A stretch of DNA of 64,000 nucleotides. Origin: JAKAXS01 sp041940525. Its GTDB lineage: Bacteria > Pseudomonadota > Alphaproteobacteria > Rhizobiales > Hyphomicrobiaceae. The position numbers and the translations under genes were made by a program. Position 1 is the stretch's first letter; each line of letters begins with the position of its first letter. The DNA lies in the NCBI GenBank assembly GCA_041940525.1, contig JBGTSB010000002.1:62001-126000 (forward strand), given 5' to 3'. Shown in pieces: positions 35,169-43,872 of this stretch. Below the pieces are notes generated by a model that searched no databases, was not told the DNA's origin, and worked only from the letters and a program-made list of their open reading frames with translations.

Positions 35169-35387
35169 GTTCCGCGCCGCAGCTTGACGCACGCGTTAAG
35201 TTAATGAAAAGAAATAGAAAAGACAGCCTCACAAAAGGCCGTAGACGTCACTTTTTCCTGGCTGACTTCATGTGTTACAAATGACACAGCACTGGTGCAT
35301 TTTATTTGAGCAACAGGCAAACCCACATGAATCGCGCGCGACGTTATTGAGTTGTAAGGCTTATTGGACTAGCCGCCGCGAGGCTTA

Positions 35388-36149
35388 TCAAGCAGCCTTG
35401 GAGCTGTCGTCGACATCGGATGCGCTCGGCGCGCCGATCAGCTTAGTCGCCAGCAGCAGCTGGGTCATGCGTGCCTCGCTGGCATACCCAGACACTGCCG
35501 TGCGGATATCATCTTCGAAGGCATACTCATCGCGCCTGTCATCACTCTGCTCGCGATCGGAATCCGCCGCGTCCTTCGCCAACGCAAACCGGTCCAGCAC
35601 CGGCGGCGCCGCGTTGCCCGGAGCGGGCACCGGCCCGATGGCCAGCGGGTTGGGCGTATGATGGTTCACTTGCTCGAGCGTCTTGGCCAAAGCAGCAGTC
35701 GCGGTCTGAACCGGTGCCGCTGTTTCTGTGGCCGCGGCGCCCGCCGAACCGATCCAAGCAGCTTCAGCAATGCGCCGCGATACCAAGCCAGGCAGCACTT
35801 CGCCGCCCGCTTTGTTATATTGCAGGAACAATTCGCGAGCGCGGGCCATGTCGCCAGTGCGAACCGCTTCTCCTAGTCCACTGTTGGTCCAGGCAGTGCC
35901 AGCGTTGTACGTCAACGACGTCAAAGCCGCCTTCGTACCCTCACTCACGTTAGGAGCATGTTTTTCGACAATCGACCGGGCTTCACTGATCTCAGCTGTA
36001 AACCGCCGGGCCGCTTCGGCCTTGTCGATGACCTCGCCATCGAACTTCGCCTTTGTACCATAACCGTTCGTGAACTGCGCATAGTCCCACGAAGCCTTCG
36101 GCGTGAAACCTTCGAACCCGCGAATGGCATCTAGATAAGACGAATGCAT
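35388..36149 (-). CDS. GH24 lysozyme-like muramidase next to the flagellar locus
   Basis: 253 aa. The first 140 residues match phage-type (T4-like, GH24) lysozymes: IRGFEGF with Glu13, then Asp22 and Thr27 in FTNGYGT in the catalytic E-D-T order, ALTSLTYNAGTAW and VLPGLVSRRIAEAAW. The C-terminal 110 residues are Ala/Pro-rich with a charged stretch (DAADSDREQSDDRRDEYAFE). No signal peptide or N-terminal membrane anchor is visible. The gene ends the flagellar locus upstream of ftcR, and the FlgJ-like protein here lacks a muramidase, so a role in opening the wall for the rod is plausible but unproven. No other phage gene is nearby. Confidence 0.85.
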   Translation of the reverse strand: MHSSYLDAIRGFEGFTPKASWDYAQFTNGYGTKAKFDGEVIDKAEAARRFTAEISEARSIVEKHAPNVSEGTKAALTSLTYNAGTAWTNSGLGEAVRTGDMARARELFLQYNKAGGEVLPGLVSRRIAEAAWIGSAGAAATETAAPVQTATAALAKTLEQVNHHTPNPLAIGPVPAPGNAAPPVLDRFALAKDAADSDREQSDDRRDEYAFEDDIRTAVSGYASEARMTQLLLATKLIGAPSASDVDDSSKAA

Positions 36150-36310
36150 GCTAGCCCCACAAACAAAGACCGGACAACAGGTGAGGATTACAGCGGCGGA
36201 CTTGCGCCGCGCTTACCGGCCGGAAGCAATGAAACTTCGAAATGGCCTTAGAAACGAGCCAATCCGCTGCGGCTTAGAACCGAAGGCCCACAAACGCACT
36301 ATATAAGGGC

Positions 36311-37327
36311 ATGGCCAAACCGTTCCTCGAGCGAAACCTGAAGATCGCACCGAATGGTGTCTACATCGACCCGCCCCAACCACAAGAACGGGCGATTATT
36401 ACGCACGGCCACGCGGATCACGCCCGCTCTGGACACGGCGCTGTACTCGCGACACCAGACACGATCGCGATCATGAAGGCACGCTACGGAGAAAACTGCG
36501 CCGGGTCGTTCCAGTCGCTGAGCTATGGAGAACCTCTGACCATCGGCGGCGTCACCATCACGCTCTTCCCCGCGGGCCACATCCTTGGCAGCGCCCAGGT
36601 CCTGCTCGAACACAAGGGCCAGCGGATAGTTGTAACCGGCGACTATAAGCGGCTACCCGAACGGACTTCACAGCCGTTCGAACTCGTCCGCTGCGACCTG
36701 CTCGTCACCGAAGCCACGTTTGGCTTGCCCGTGTTCCAGCACCCGGAACCACAGACCGAAACACTGCGACTGCTTCGCTCACTTGAGCAGTTTCCCGAAC
36801 GCACCCATGTCGTGGGCTGCTACGCCCTCGGCAAAGCCCAGCGCATGATCGCGCTCATCCGGGATGCCGGCTACGACGCGCCGATCTACATCCATGGGGC
36901 CATGACGGCGATGTGCGCCGTCTACGAAGACCACGGCGTTGCCCTGGGGGATCTGCGCCCAGCAACTGTCGCGAACAAGTCAGAGCTTGCCGGTCAAATT
37001 GTTCTCGCACCGCCATCGGCCCTAAAGGACAGGTGGAGCCGGCGCCTCACCGACCCTGTCGTGGCGATGGCCTCTGGGTGGATGAGCGTGAAACAGCGCG
37101 CCAGGCAGAGCCTGGTCGAACTTCCCCTCATCATCTCCGACCACTGCGATTGGAATGAACTGCTCCAGACAATTGACGAGTGCGGCGCCGAAACAATCTG
37201 GGTCACCCACGGCCGCGAAGATGCGCTCGTCTACCATTGCCACTCTCAAGGGCTCATTGCCGAACCGCTGAACATCCAAGGCTATGAAGAAGACACCGGG
37301 GACGACGCGCAGGAGCAACCGGCATGA
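36311..37327 (+). CDS. Ligase-associated MBL-fold DNA exonuclease
   Basis: Metallo-beta-lactamase/beta-CASP-type nuclease of the kind encoded next to bacterial ATP-dependent DNA ligases. 338 aa with the metal-binding motif H32-G-H34-A-D36-H37, followed by FPAGHILGSAQVLLEHKGQR, VTGDYKR, and the late HCDW and WVTHGREDALV motifs. Its stop overlaps the ligase start (ATGA), so the two act together, presumably processing DNA ends before sealing. Confidence 0.9.
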   Translation: MAKPFLERNLKIAPNGVYIDPPQPQERAIITHGHADHARSGHGAVLATPDTIAIMKARYGENCAGSFQSLSYGEPLTIGGVTITLFPAGHILGSAQVLLEHKGQRIVVTGDYKRLPERTSQPFELVRCDLLVTEATFGLPVFQHPEPQTETLRLLRSLEQFPERTHVVGCYALGKAQRMIALIRDAGYDAPIYIHGAMTAMCAVYEDHGVALGDLRPATVANKSELAGQIVLAPPSALKDRWSRRLTDPVVAMASGWMSVKQRARQSLVELPLIISDHCDWNELLQTIDECGAETIWVTHGREDALVYHCHSQGLIAEPLNIQGYEEDTGDDAQEQPA

Positions 37328-38916
37328 AGCGCTTCGCCGCCCTGCTAGAACGTCTGGCCCTCACTCCGTCGCGCACGCGCAAGATCGAAGCGCTGAAAAC
37401 CTATTTTCAACAAACACCTGATCCGGACCGGGGATACGCCCTCGCCGTGCTTACCGGCGGCCTATCATTCAAAAACGTAAAGCCCGCTCTCTTGAAAGAG
37501 ACGGTCCTGCAGGAAGTCGATCCCCACCTGTTCGCCCTGTCCTACGACTTCGTCGGCGATCTCGGCGAAACAATCGCGCTCATCTGGCCGCACCACGGCA
37601 CTCATGACGAGTTGCCATCACTGACCGAGCTCATCACGCTTTTTAGCGGCACTCCAAAAAATAAGCTGCCGCCCCTACTCGCATCCCTGCTCACCCGCTG
37701 CTCGACCAACGAACGGTGGGCCCTCGTAAAGCTTGCAACGGGCGCCTTGCGCATCGGCGTCTCGGCGAGATTGGCCAAAACCGCGCTCGCCGAATTTGGC
37801 GGGCAGGACCTGCAGCACATCGAAGAGATTTGGCACGGCCTCGAACCTCCCTTTGAGGATCTGTTCGCCTGGCTAGAAGGCCGCGTTGCCAAGCCAAAGG
37901 TCGAACAGGCACAGCTCTTCCATCCACTCATGCTGTCCACCCCGCTGGACGAAGAGAAAGATTTTGCAGCGCTATCGCCGGAGGACTTCGCCGCTGAGTG
38001 GAAATGGGATGGCATTCGCGTCCAGCTCAGCATGACCGCCGAGAAAGCAACCCTCTACTCTCGAACCGGTGACGACATCAGCCAAGCCTTTCCCGAAATC
38101 ATCGAAAACGTTGCCGGCCAAGCCGTGATCGACGGCGAACTACTGGTCGGCCGGGACTTTTCCCCCGAACCTTTCAACGCCTTGCAACAACGCCTAAACC
38201 GCAAGACGGCAACTGCCAAACACCTGGCAGACTATCCCGCCTTCATCCGCGCCTATGATCTGCTGTTTGACGGAAACGAAGACATCCGTCCCCGGCCCTG
38301 GACGGAGCGCCGGAAAAAACTCGAGGCGTGGTTTTCTCAGAACCCGCAAACCCACCTAGACCTGTCGCCCACAATTCCATTTTCAAACTGGGACGACCTT
38401 ACCGCCATCCGCGAACAAGGCGCGACAGACCACGATCGGGAGGGTGTCATGCTCAAACGTATGACATCTCTTTACGTGCCCGGCCGGCCGAAAGGACTAT
38501 GGTTTAAGTGGAAACGTGACCCCAACCTCGTCGATGCCATCCTCATGTACGCTCAGCGCGGACACGGCAAACGCTCCTCCTACTACTCCGACTACACATT
38601 CGGTGTTTGGAGCGGCAACGAAATCGTTCCCATCGGAAAGGCCTACTTCGGTTTCACTGACGCCGAACTGCGCCAACTCGACAAATGGATCAGATCCAAC
38701 ACGACCAACGCTTTCGGCCCCGTACGCGAGGTCTCAAAACAGCTGGTCTTTGAGGTCGCCTTCGATAGTGCCCAAGCAAGCAAGCGCCACAAGTCCGGCG
38801 TCGCCTTGCGCTTTCCCCGCATAAACCGCATCCGCTGGGACAAACCTGCTTCCGAAGCAGCCACACTGGACGAAGTGACTGCGCTCATTTTGCGAGGCAC
38901 CCCCAACAACGGGTAA
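37324..38916 (+). CDS. ATP-dependent DNA ligase
   Basis: 530-aa DNA ligase of the non-LigD type. Adenylation lysine K227 in EWKWDGIRVQL; other motifs YSRTGDDISQAFPEI, VIDGELLVG, HDREGVMLKR and LWFKWKRDP; C-terminal OB-fold (VFEVAFDSAQ, VALRFPRINRIRWDKP). The N-terminal helical DNA-binding domain begins LERLALTPSRTRKIEALKTY. In many proteobacteria this pair is followed by an Lhr-type helicase and a phosphoesterase; neither is here. Confidence 0.95.
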   Translation: MKRFAALLERLALTPSRTRKIEALKTYFQQTPDPDRGYALAVLTGGLSFKNVKPALLKETVLQEVDPHLFALSYDFVGDLGETIALIWPHHGTHDELPSLTELITLFSGTPKNKLPPLLASLLTRCSTNERWALVKLATGALRIGVSARLAKTALAEFGGQDLQHIEEIWHGLEPPFEDLFAWLEGRVAKPKVEQAQLFHPLMLSTPLDEEKDFAALSPEDFAAEWKWDGIRVQLSMTAEKATLYSRTGDDISQAFPEIIENVAGQAVIDGELLVGRDFSPEPFNALQQRLNRKTATAKHLADYPAFIRAYDLLFDGNEDIRPRPWTERRKKLEAWFSQNPQTHLDLSPTIPFSNWDDLTAIREQGATDHDREGVMLKRMTSLYVPGRPKGLWFKWKRDPNLVDAILMYAQRGHGKRSSYYSDYTFGVWSGNEIVPIGKAYFGFTDAELRQLDKWIRSNTTNAFGPVREVSKQLVFEVAFDSAQASKRHKSGVALRFPRINRIRWDKPASEAATLDEVTALILRGTPNNG

Positions 38917-38985
38917 TGAAAACGGCTTGCATCGGCGTCCCTGAGCCATCAGTTTGTTTATCCAAAACAACAGGGAAACGCCGCC

Positions 38986-39561
38986 ATGTTCAACAGCCTG
39001 CCTCGTTTTGCTTATTTCGCGCTTTCTGTTCTCGCCGCCGCCGCAATGCCTTTCGAAGCCAGAGCAGAACATCCGTCATGCAAGCAACTCTTCAAGGCGC
39101 GCTCCGTGAACTCCGAAACGCCTTCGACAGTTGTCTTCAAGAACCAGTCAAACTCGGTGCGAGGCATTCTCTGGCTCGATTTTGCCGGACAGCCGAAAGA
39201 CTACGCGTCACTCAATCCCGGTGAGCAGACTGAGTTTAAGACCTTCGTGACACATCCGTGGATGATCACCACTGGCCCGGGCGACTGCCTGAAAATCATT
39301 CAACCTCGCGCGGGCGGTTCTGTAGAAGTTATGGAAGACAACGAGGTGATCTCTCAGGACCTGACGCAGCAGAACCCTGGTGAAGAGGGAACCGAACTGC
39401 ATAGCTGCCCACCCGGCACCGTCGCGGTTCCAGAAACCGACGCCTGCATTTCCGAGAAGCAAGCAACGCGCTGCCGAAACCAGCGTGAAGGGTGCGATAT
39501 CGGTGTGAAAGAAGCGTGCCGCAATTTGGCCCGCTGGGACTGCCCGCCAACGCTTCGTTAG
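38986..39561 (+). CDS. Secreted protein with VHL beta-domain-like sequence
   Basis: 191 aa with a signal peptide (about 1-27, ending ARA). Residues 46-106 read like the beta domain of the von Hippel-Lindau protein: STVVFKNQSNSVRGILWLDF, AGQPKDYASLNPGE and THPWMITTGPGDCLKI line up with the human V-F-x-N-R-S, WLNFDGEPQPY and GHLWLF segments. Tyr73, His90 and Trp92 fall where human VHL has Tyr98, His115 and Trp117; Lys85, Thr86 and Phe87 replace His110, Ser111 and Tyr112. The C-terminal 50 residues are Cys-rich (six Cys), suggesting disulfides. The alignment is mine from memory, not a search. The function in bacteria is unknown to me. The stop overlaps the convergent gene's stop. Confidence 0.8.
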   Translation: MFNSLPRFAYFALSVLAAAAMPFEARAEHPSCKQLFKARSVNSETPSTVVFKNQSNSVRGILWLDFAGQPKDYASLNPGEQTEFKTFVTHPWMITTGPGDCLKIIQPRAGGSVEVMEDNEVISQDLTQQNPGEEGTELHSCPPGTVAVPETDACISEKQATRCRNQREGCDIGVKEACRNLARWDCPPTLR

Positions 39562-40142
39562 AACACGGCGGCTCTTGCACCCATGGTCGTTGGTCTCGCC
39601 GGTGGAGCTTCGGCGGTCATCGCTCCTTCGGGCTCATTAGATTCGTCCTCTGGCTGATCGCCAGCGCTGGACTCAGTTTCCGGCTTGGAGCTGCCGGTAT
39701 AAAGAGACAAGACGAAAGCTATGATCGCCAGAATAGCGAGTGTCGGCAGGTTTCGCACAGCAGAGCGCGCCAGCCTTGGCAAGGCGACGGGCACCACGGC
39801 AGTCAACAATGAAATTGCTTCTGGCGGAATGCTAGGCCCATCTGACCGAGCCTCAGACTCTGAACGCGTTTCGTCCTCCTTACTCTTGAAGCTGGACTTG
39901 CGTGACGGGCCAGAGCCGGCATACGCAAACAGAGCAACAAGGCCGGCGAGCGCAACAAACCCTCCGGCCATCATTCCGTAGCCTTGAATTGGTCCAAACC
40001 GCTCAACGGCAAGGATCGAGCAAACAATCGTCGCAAAAACCGCCGCTACGAGGAGAGGCAACGCGACAATAGCCCGGCGCACATACTTCCATACAAGCGT
40101 ATCAATCTCACGCTCGACGCGGCCGAACAATCTGTCAAACAT
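39558..40142 (-). CDS. Unrecognised membrane protein
   Basis: 194 aa with three hydrophobic segments (about 25-45, 55-75 and 130-148), a charged Ser/Lys/Glu loop between the second and third, and an acidic Pro/Ala-rich tail. It has the general look of small phage-holin-superfamily or stress membrane proteins but no motif I can name. It lies 30 bases downstream of the DUF883-like gene, with which it is probably co-transcribed. Confidence 0.7.
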   Translation of the reverse strand: MFDRLFGRVEREIDTLVWKYVRRAIVALPLLVAAVFATIVCSILAVERFGPIQGYGMMAGGFVALAGLVALFAYAGSGPSRKSSFKSKEDETRSESEARSDGPSIPPEAISLLTAVVPVALPRLARSAVRNLPTLAILAIIAFVLSLYTGSSKPETESSAGDQPEDESNEPEGAMTAEAPPARPTTMGARAAVF

Positions 40143-40172
40143 TGCGATGCCCCTCTACCAGCCAATGTGAAA

Positions 40173-40436
40173 TTACGACTTCCACAAGGCGCCGAGCACG
40201 AAGCCTGCGGCTATGGCGACGGCAAGCGTAGCCATCGGTTGTTCCTTGGCAGATTTGTCGATCGCGGTCTTGAGGTTGTCAGCAACTTGGCCGACTTGCT
40301 CGCTGGCCTCACGGCCCTGATCGGAAATGCTGCGTGCCGTCTGTTCCACGCGTGAAAACACCTGATCAACTTTATCGGTCGCTTTGTCGGCGAGGTTCTC
40401 GGCCGGTCCGCGATTAAACGTGCTTGTCTGCGTCAT
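40173..40436 (-). CDS. DUF883/ElaB-like membrane-anchored protein
   Basis: 87 aa: an amphipathic helical region rich in Asp, Gln, Lys and Ala (about 15-65), then a C-terminal hydrophobic anchor in the pattern ATLAVAIAAGFVLGALW. This matches the ElaB/YqjD (DUF883) family, tail-anchored inner-membrane proteins of which some bind ribosomes in stationary phase. It heads a two-gene unit with the 194-aa membrane protein. Confidence 0.8.
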   Translation of the reverse strand: MTQTSTFNRGPAENLADKATDKVDQVFSRVEQTARSISDQGREASEQVGQVADNLKTAIDKSAKEQPMATLAVAIAAGFVLGALWKS

Positions 40437-40518
40437 TGGGTGAGCTCCATTTTAACCTTCTGCTGCGCAACGCAGAACGACGCAGAAAGTTTCACAGTCA
40501 GCTTGCAGATTGTTTCTA

Positions 40519-43500
40519 CTAGTGAAAGTCTCGGGACTTCGGCAAAATCCGAACGTTGCGTGGATGCCTGTTTCGCGGCATTTGCGGATGAACAAACTCA
40601 TCGGCGCGTGAAAGCGTAATCGTCGTGGTGTGCTGGTCCGATAAACGCTTCAGCTCACGCGTACGATCAAAAACGCGCTGTGCCATGAGGTGGACAACAC
40701 CCTCGACACTTTTCTGAACCCGCCCCTCAATCAGCAAAAGCCTGGCGCCCATCACCTCTTTGCGAAACCGCTCAAACAGCCGCGCCCATAGTACGACGTT
40801 GGTAATGCCGGTCTCGTCTTCCAGCGTTATGAAAATTGCATTGCCACTGCCCGGCCGCTGCCGAACAAGAACCACGCCCGCTGTCCGCGTCCACTGCCCA
40901 TCCCGGCGCGCCTCAGTCTCCGCGCACGTTGAAATACCCTCGGCCTGAAACACGTCACGCAAGATGGCCATCGGATGCCCCTTAAGCGACAGCCGAACCG
41001 TCTGATAATCGGCCGCGATGTGCTCTGAAAGAGGCATTTGCGGCAACTGTGCGTCCGGTTCATCAGCAAGCTCACGCGCATCCGCTGCCGCGAACAAAGG
41101 CAACGGCACATCATCCGGCAAGCGGCGCACCTCCCACAAAGCCTCACGCCGGTCCAAACCAATCGAACGAAACGCATCCGCATCCGCCAGCTGCCGCAGC
41201 GAACGCCCATAAACCCGCGCGCGAAAACTCAACTCTTCAATGGAACGATAAGGCTTGCACCGCGCCGCCACCAAGCGAACTGCATCGTCCTGACGCAAAC
41301 CATCGATCTGCCGCAAACCCAACCGCAAGGCCAACGCGCCAGCGCTGTCCATCTCAAGCGAGTTATCCCACACACTATGATTGACATCGGCCGCGCGAAC
41401 GCAAACGCCATGCTCCTGCGCATCGCGGACGATTTGCGCTGGCGCATAAAATCCCATGGGCTGAGAATTGAGCAACGCGCACGCAAACACCGCTGGATAA
41501 CGGCATTTGATATAGGATGAGATGTACACCAGCTTGGCAAAAGACGCCGCATGGCTCTCCGGAAAACCGTAGCTACCAAACCCCTTGATCTGCTCGAAGC
41601 AATTGCGCGCGAAGTCCCGCCCATAGCCACGCGCCACCATCCGCTCCACCATCAAAGTCTCAAATTTCCCAATGGTGCCGACGTTACGAAACGTGGCCAT
41701 GGCGCGCCGCAACGCGTTCGCCTCTACGTCACTGAACTTGGCCGCGACCATTGCAAGCCGCATCGCCTGCTCTTGAAACAGCGGCACACCCTTCGTCTTA
41801 TGCAGAACTTGGTACAGCTCATCGGGCGGACCATGCTCGACGGACGGCGACGGGAAGCTAACGGCTTCAATGCCAGCCCTGCGCCGCAGGTAAGGATGAA
41901 CCATATCACCCTGAATCGGCCCAGGCCGTACGATCGCAACCTGGATCACCAGATCATAGAGCTCACGGGGTTTCAGGCGCGGCAGCATGTTCATTTGCGC
42001 CCGGCTCTCCACTTGGAACACGCCCAGCGAGTCCCCCTTGCACAGCATGTCGTAAACATCGGCCTGCTCACGCGGCACACTCGCTAGACTTAGGTCAATG
42101 CCTTCATGCGTCTTCAGCAAATCAAACGATTTGCGAATGCACGTGAGCATGCCAAGCGCCAAGACATCGACTTTCATCAAACCCAGCGCGTCGATATCGT
42201 CCTTGTCCCACTCGATGAACGTCCTATCCGCCATCGCCGCGTTGCCAACAGGAACAATGTCGTCCAAGCGGCCGCGCGCCAAAACGAAACCACCGACATG
42301 TTGAGAGAGATGACGCGGAAACCCCATCAAACGTTTGGCAAAAGAAACCGCCCGGCGGATCACCGGGTTCGCCGGGTCAAGCCCCGTGTCGCGGATATGG
42401 CGATCGGCAATATCGCTACCCCAGCTGCCCCACTGCGTGCTGGCCAGCTTCGCCGTCACATCCTCCGTCAGCCCCAGCGCTTTACCCACATCCCGGATCG
42501 CGCTGCGCGGCCGGTAACTGATAACGGTGGCCGCAATGCCCGCGCGATGCCGCCCATACTTATCGTAGATATATTGGATGACCTCTTCACGCCGCTCATG
42601 CTCAAAATCGACATCGATATCCGGCGGCTCCTTGCGCTGCGTGGAAATGAACCGCGCAAACAGCAGGTCATGGTCGTTGGGATCGACAGCCGTAATACCC
42701 AGAACATAACAGACAGCCGAGTTCGCGGCTGACCCGCGCCCTTGGCACAAGATGCCCTGCACCTTGGCGAACTGAACGATATCGAAGATCGTCAGAAAAT
42801 ATCGCGCGTAGTCCAACTCATTGATGAGCCGAAGCTCATCATCGAGCAGTCGCGTGACTTTCTCGGGTACACCGGAAGGATAGCAGTCACGAGCAAAGCG
42901 CCGGGTCAAATCCTCAAGCCAAGCTTGCGGTTCCCACCCTTCCGGCACTGGCTCATCCGGATACTCATACTTCAACTGCTCAAGCGAAAAGCCGATCCGC
43001 TCCAACAGAAGCGCGCTCTGTGAGACAGCATCCGGGCAATCCCGGAACAAGCGGGCCATCTCAGCCCCACTCTTCAGATGACGCTCACCATTCGCCTCCA
43101 AAAGACGCCCAGCCGATTGCACGGAAACGCCCTCGCGAATACAGGTCATGACATCTTGCAAATCGCGTTGTTCAAGCTCGTCATAAAGCGGCTCGTTGAC
43201 GGCCAGCAACGGAACCTTCAAGGCATGCGCTTCTTCCATCAGCCAGGCAAGGCGCCGTCTGTCATCACCGCGCCGGTGCATGGATGCACCCAGCCAAACG
43301 GCACCGGGCGCGGCCTCAGAAATCGCAGCTAAGCTTTGGTGAAAGCCCTCGGAACTGCTTCGACCCGGCATCACTGTCAGCAGCAAGCCGCGCGTATCGG
43401 CCAGCAAATCATCCCGCGTTAAAAGACACTCACCCTTCTTCGCCCGGCCGTTACCCGTCGTGAGAAGGCGGCATAATCGCCCCCAGCCATCGCGGTCTTC

Positions 43501-43872
43501 CGGATAGACAACGACATCCGGCGTGCCATCGCAAAAAACCAGCCGCGCCCCCGTAACAAGCTTGAAGCACGCCGCCCGCTCCTGAAGCTCCTGCGCATCC
43601 GGCAAGTCATAACCCGCATGAACGATCGGCTCGATCCAGGAAAACTCTCCCGGACCTGAGCCTTCTCGAACCTTCTGCGGCGGCACAGCCCCCTCCGCAC
43701 GCAAATCAGCCAAGGCGGTAAAGGCCCGCACGACACCGGCGACCGAGTTGCGGTCCGCAAGGCCAAGGCCTGCGTGGCCTAGCCGTAAAGCCGTGAGCAC
43801 GAGATCGCGCGGATGTGAGGCGCCCCGCAAAAAAGAGTAGTTCGATGTCGCGGCAAGCTCGGCATAGCGCAT
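40519..43872 (-). CDS. dnaE2: Error-prone DNA polymerase DnaE2 (ImuC)
   Basis: Translesion polymerase of the SOS mutasome, an alternative C-family subunit that works with ImuA and ImuB. 1117 aa. N-terminal PHP domain opens YAELAATSNYSFLRGASHP; the polymerase core holds the catalytic P-D-I-D-V-D motif (KEPPDIDVDFEHERREEV), GRGSAANSAVCYVLGIT and SYGFPESHAASFA; a C-terminal OB domain (ITNVVLWARLFERF) is present. The start ATG at 43872 shares a base with the imuB stop (TGATG); a longer frame to 43944 lies within imuB. Confidence 0.97.
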   Translation of the reverse strand: MRYAELAATSNYSFLRGASHPRDLVLTALRLGHAGLGLADRNSVAGVVRAFTALADLRAEGAVPPQKVREGSGPGEFSWIEPIVHAGYDLPDAQELQERAACFKLVTGARLVFCDGTPDVVVYPEDRDGWGRLCRLLTTGNGRAKKGECLLTRDDLLADTRGLLLTVMPGRSSSEGFHQSLAAISEAAPGAVWLGASMHRRGDDRRRLAWLMEEAHALKVPLLAVNEPLYDELEQRDLQDVMTCIREGVSVQSAGRLLEANGERHLKSGAEMARLFRDCPDAVSQSALLLERIGFSLEQLKYEYPDEPVPEGWEPQAWLEDLTRRFARDCYPSGVPEKVTRLLDDELRLINELDYARYFLTIFDIVQFAKVQGILCQGRGSAANSAVCYVLGITAVDPNDHDLLFARFISTQRKEPPDIDVDFEHERREEVIQYIYDKYGRHRAGIAATVISYRPRSAIRDVGKALGLTEDVTAKLASTQWGSWGSDIADRHIRDTGLDPANPVIRRAVSFAKRLMGFPRHLSQHVGGFVLARGRLDDIVPVGNAAMADRTFIEWDKDDIDALGLMKVDVLALGMLTCIRKSFDLLKTHEGIDLSLASVPREQADVYDMLCKGDSLGVFQVESRAQMNMLPRLKPRELYDLVIQVAIVRPGPIQGDMVHPYLRRRAGIEAVSFPSPSVEHGPPDELYQVLHKTKGVPLFQEQAMRLAMVAAKFSDVEANALRRAMATFRNVGTIGKFETLMVERMVARGYGRDFARNCFEQIKGFGSYGFPESHAASFAKLVYISSYIKCRYPAVFACALLNSQPMGFYAPAQIVRDAQEHGVCVRAADVNHSVWDNSLEMDSAGALALRLGLRQIDGLRQDDAVRLVAARCKPYRSIEELSFRARVYGRSLRQLADADAFRSIGLDRREALWEVRRLPDDVPLPLFAAADARELADEPDAQLPQMPLSEHIAADYQTVRLSLKGHPMAILRDVFQAEGISTCAETEARRDGQWTRTAGVVLVRQRPGSGNAIFITLEDETGITNVVLWARLFERFRKEVMGARLLLIEGRVQKSVEGVVHLMAQRVFDRTRELKRLSDQHTTTITLSRADEFVHPQMPRNRHPRNVRILPKSRDFH

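Noticed and set aside
35388..36149. Prophage remnant suggested by the lysozyme gene
   Set aside because: No holin, tail, integrase or repressor gene is nearby; both neighbours are chromosomal-type genes.
40457..40476. Short hairpin TTCTGC...GCAGAA between the dnaE2 end and the DUF883-like gene as a terminator
   Set aside because: Only six pairs and no T-run on either strand.
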